A DNA stretch of 64,000 bases from Flavobacteriales bacterium UBA4422 (lineage in GTDB: Bacteria > Bacteroidota > Bacteroidia > Flavobacteriales_G > Salibacteraceae). Shown here one piece after another: positions 61,776 to 64,000 of this stretch. Made by a program: the position numbers and the translations under genes. A model generated the notes under the pieces. It was given only the letters and a program-made list of their open reading frames with translations, had not been told where the DNA came from and did no database searches. Every line of letters begins with the position of its first letter. Position 1 is the stretch's first letter. The stretch spans positions 72,109-136,108 of the forward strand of contig DGQE01000026.1 in assembly GCA_002389645.1 (NCBI GenBank), given 5' to 3'.

Positions 61776-63995
61776 ATGAAAAAATTACTACTCCTTTTTA
61801 CTGCGTTTTTTAGCGCATTTTACATTAATGCGCAAACTGCGTACACCTTTACAACTGCAGGTGCCACTGGCGCAAATGGCCCCACACAGGTTCAACTTGA
61901 CGCTGAGTATTTAGGAACAAACCTTCAATCAACTGTTACTTCTTCGAACGGAATCCAATTATGGACTGTTCCTTCAAGTGGCTTGTACAGTATTCAAGCT
62001 CTTGGTGCTCAAGGTGGAGGCTCAAATGGTGGACTTGGTGCTAATATTCAAGGTGAGTTTTTCTTAAATGGAGGAGATGTTCTTCACATTGTAGTGGGTC
62101 AGCAGGGGTTGGTTGATCCAGCCTCGCCAAATGGTGTTGGTGGTGGTGGTGGAAGCTTTGTTGTTAAAGCTCCTGCTGCAGCTGTTGGCGACATTTTGGT
62201 TATTGCTGGAGGTGGTGGTGGTGCAGCCAGCACAATTCACCCAGATAGAGATGCTTCGTCTACGAACACAGGTAATGATGGTTTAGTTGATCCTGGTGTT
62301 TCGAATCCTGATGGTGTAGGAGGAACTGGTGGAAATGGCGGGAATAAATCAGTATCTGGCTGTTCTTTAGATAGAGGTGCCGGTGGTGGTGGATTCTTAA
62401 CTGATGGAGGCAGTATATGTCAAACCGTAGGAGCTGCAGATGGAGGTAGTTCATTCTTAAATGGTGCCGCTGGAGGCACATCAAGTGGTGCAGGTTCAAC
62501 TGGCGGTTTTGGAGGCGGTGGCGCCACATGGTCTACTGGTTTTCGCGGAAGCGGAGGTGGTGGTGGCTACTCAGGCGGTGGCGCAGGTCAAATCAATTCT
62601 AATACATCAAATCATGCCGGTGGCGGAGGTGGCTCTTATAATGCAGGCCTAAACCCTGTAAATACTGGAGGCTTTAATTCTGGAAATGGCGAAGTTGTGA
62701 TTAGCCCTTTATCTGCTCCAGCTCCAAACAATACTGGCGTTAACCTTTTTGTCAGCCCAACTTTTGTTGACAATAAAGTTTGTGAAGGATTCACTTCAGT
62801 TGATGTAATTATTCAGAATTACGGATCAAATCAAGTTAATAGCGTTGATATTGATTGGACCTTTGGTGGAGTTCCACAGCCGACTTTTTCGTACACAACC
62901 CTTTTAGATACTTTTAATGGCGCAGGAAACTGGGTAGACACTGTGAGTCTTGGCTCAGTAAACATCACTGGAAACTCAGAATTAGTTGCATGGACAAGTA
63001 TGCCTAATGGTAACATGGACACTGTAAATATTAATGACACGGCTAGTTTTGCTATCGACTCAGTAATAACTATCGATTTAGACCTTGGTCCTGACAAAGT
63101 AGCTTGTGATGGAAACTTCACAATTCTTGAGAATACTTCTCCATCCAATCAACCATTCAGCAGTTATAGCTGGAGCACAGGAGCAAGTACATCTTCAATT
63201 ATCACTAATTTGCCTGGAACATACAGTGTTACTGTAACTTATGGCCCACCAATGTGTGTTGCTGCTGATCAAATTGTGGTTACAACTGCTGACAACCCAG
63301 TTATTACTTTGGGAGAAGACACTATTTTATGTGCCAATGAATATGTTCTAGACGCTGGTGAAGATGGCGCTACTTTTGCGTGGTCTGATGGAACTAGCAC
63401 TCAAACAAACACAGTAACAAACTCAGGAAACTATAGTGTTACTGTAACTAGTAGCGAAGGATGTATTAGTGAAGATGATATCAATCTTACTTTACTTGAA
63501 ACCCCTGTTGTTGACCTTGGTCCAAACTTCAAACTGTGCATTTCATTCAACCAAACTCAGTTGCTTTCTGCAGGTAACTCGTTCGATTCTTATTTGTGGA
63601 GCACAGGAGCTACTACACCTAACATCGTTGTTGGAGCTGGAGTAACTACCGTAGGTAATCAAACTTACTCAGTTACTGTTACTGGTGACAATGGTTGTGA
63701 AGGTGAAGATGCTGTTGTTGTTGAGTACTCGCAGTGTGTCGGAATTGATGAGGACATCAATAACTCCAATGTGAGCCTCTTCCCTAACCCAGCAAATGAC
63801 TTAGTAACGTTTACTGCTGAGAACACAGAAATGTCTGAGGTTCAAATCTTCGATCTTACAGGTAAGATGATTTATACAAACTATCCTGTGAGCAACAGAT
63901 TAGAAGTAAATACTTCTGCTTTTGCTTCTGGAACTTACATTGTTAAAGTTATTACTGAAAACAACGCGGTTACCCGCAGATTGATTATTCAATAA
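61776..63995 (+). CDS. Glycine-rich secreted surface protein with T9SS sorting domain
   Basis: A 739-aa exported protein. ATG 61776 gives the signal peptide MKKLLLLFTAFFSAFYINAQ; an earlier in-frame start adds 14 unlikely residues. Residues about 20-320 form a glycine-rich domain (segments such as GGGGGAAS and GGGGGGYSGGGAG) like the Gly_rich beta-structure found in secreted adhesive proteins. Then come three Ig-like repeats (about 430-680), each with a YSVTVT-type strand (TYSVTVTYG, NYSVTVTSS, TYSVTVTGD), and a type A T9SS sorting domain (SLFPNPANDLVTFTAE to RRLIIQ). It is probably an adhesin or surface-layer component. Confidence 0.92.
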   Translation: MKKLLLLFTAFFSAFYINAQTAYTFTTAGATGANGPTQVQLDAEYLGTNLQSTVTSSNGIQLWTVPSSGLYSIQALGAQGGGSNGGLGANIQGEFFLNGGDVLHIVVGQQGLVDPASPNGVGGGGGSFVVKAPAAAVGDILVIAGGGGGAASTIHPDRDASSTNTGNDGLVDPGVSNPDGVGGTGGNGGNKSVSGCSLDRGAGGGGFLTDGGSICQTVGAADGGSSFLNGAAGGTSSGAGSTGGFGGGGATWSTGFRGSGGGGGYSGGGAGQINSNTSNHAGGGGGSYNAGLNPVNTGGFNSGNGEVVISPLSAPAPNNTGVNLFVSPTFVDNKVCEGFTSVDVIIQNYGSNQVNSVDIDWTFGGVPQPTFSYTTLLDTFNGAGNWVDTVSLGSVNITGNSELVAWTSMPNGNMDTVNINDTASFAIDSVITIDLDLGPDKVACDGNFTILENTSPSNQPFSSYSWSTGASTSSIITNLPGTYSVTVTYGPPMCVAADQIVVTTADNPVITLGEDTILCANEYVLDAGEDGATFAWSDGTSTQTNTVTNSGNYSVTVTSSEGCISEDDINLTLLETPVVDLGPNFKLCISFNQTQLLSAGNSFDSYLWSTGATTPNIVVGAGVTTVGNQTYSVTVTGDNGCEGEDAVVVEYSQCVGIDEDINNSNVSLFPNPANDLVTFTAENTEMSEVQIFDLTGKMIYTNYPVSNRLEVNTSAFASGTYIVKVITENNAVTRRLIIQ

Positions 63996-64000
63996 TTGAT

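Noticed and set aside
62100..62660. Tandem DNA repeat or CRISPR-like array
   Set aside because: The repetitive look is due to glycine codons of the Gly-rich domain. Units vary in length and sequence, with no spacers.

Overview
The window is a low-GC chromosomal segment of a free-living Bacteroidota, most likely of the Flavobacteriales type. Three things point there. Several genes carry the Bacteroidota promoter pattern TTTG-N17-19-TAnnTTTG (for example 10005-10033, 12490-12518, 23265-23294, 61706-61736). Five secreted proteins end in a type IX secretion (T9SS) C-terminal sorting domain. The gene set (short RpoD, N-terminally extended GAPDH, paired methylmalonyl-CoA mutase subunits, DUF2911, DUF2490, DUF6268, DUF6155) is typical of that phylum. 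I see no rRNA, tRNA, CRISPR array, phage or insertion sequence. Genes are packed tightly, often with 4-nt stop/start overlaps and convergent pairs with almost no gap.

Layout. 1-9980: DUF6155 fragment, ABC-F ATPase, a secreted orphan, a T9SS protein interrupted by an amber codon, then a compact polyamine operon (arginine decarboxylase, agmatinase, deoxyhypusine-synthase-like protein), a nucleoid-associated protein and a lipoprotein. 10040-20612: fmt, a PDZ/T9SS protein, PqqB-like hydrolase, SulP transporter with an extra C-terminal domain, DEAD helicase, MGMT-like protein, rRNA methyltransferase. 20697-31929: ndk-DUF1569-prfC, two orphan secreted proteins, kelch/T9SS protein, a gabT remnant, recR plus a fused glycosyltransferase, and dapF-GNAT-mltG. 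32078-39829: Do-type protease, rpoD, GAPDH, DivIC-like protein and an exbB-exbD-exbD-tonB operon. 40561-48581: methylmalonyl-CoA mutase, a broken DUF2911 gene, and an Rrf2 regulator next to an outer-membrane protein and an SLC13 permease. 48665-63995: cyclophilin and FKBP isomerases, ssb, prmC, ribD-EamA-yigZ-peptidase operon, MutS2-like ATPase, mtaB, DUF2147, DUF6268, a BASS symporter and a glycine-rich T9SS protein.

The most unusual signals are these. (1) Four otherwise intact reading frames are each interrupted by a single in-frame stop: TAG at 3331, TAA at 37142, TAA at 39827 and TGA at 45197. Two of them lie in the same TonB operon. A DUF2147 gene with a 3' frameshift and a gabT stub add to this. 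(2) Two copies of the inverted repeat ACTCTA-N9-TAGAGT lie in the promoters of the rrf2 gene and of the neighbouring DUF2490/SLC13 operon, which defines a probable local regulon. (3) A group of genes has the -7 box only 4 to 8 nt upstream of the start codon, which implies leaderless mRNAs. (4) The three polyamine genes are joined by stop/start overlaps. (5) A cyclophilin matches human cyclophilin A position for position at its active site. I found no obviously new multi-gene defence or mobile system.
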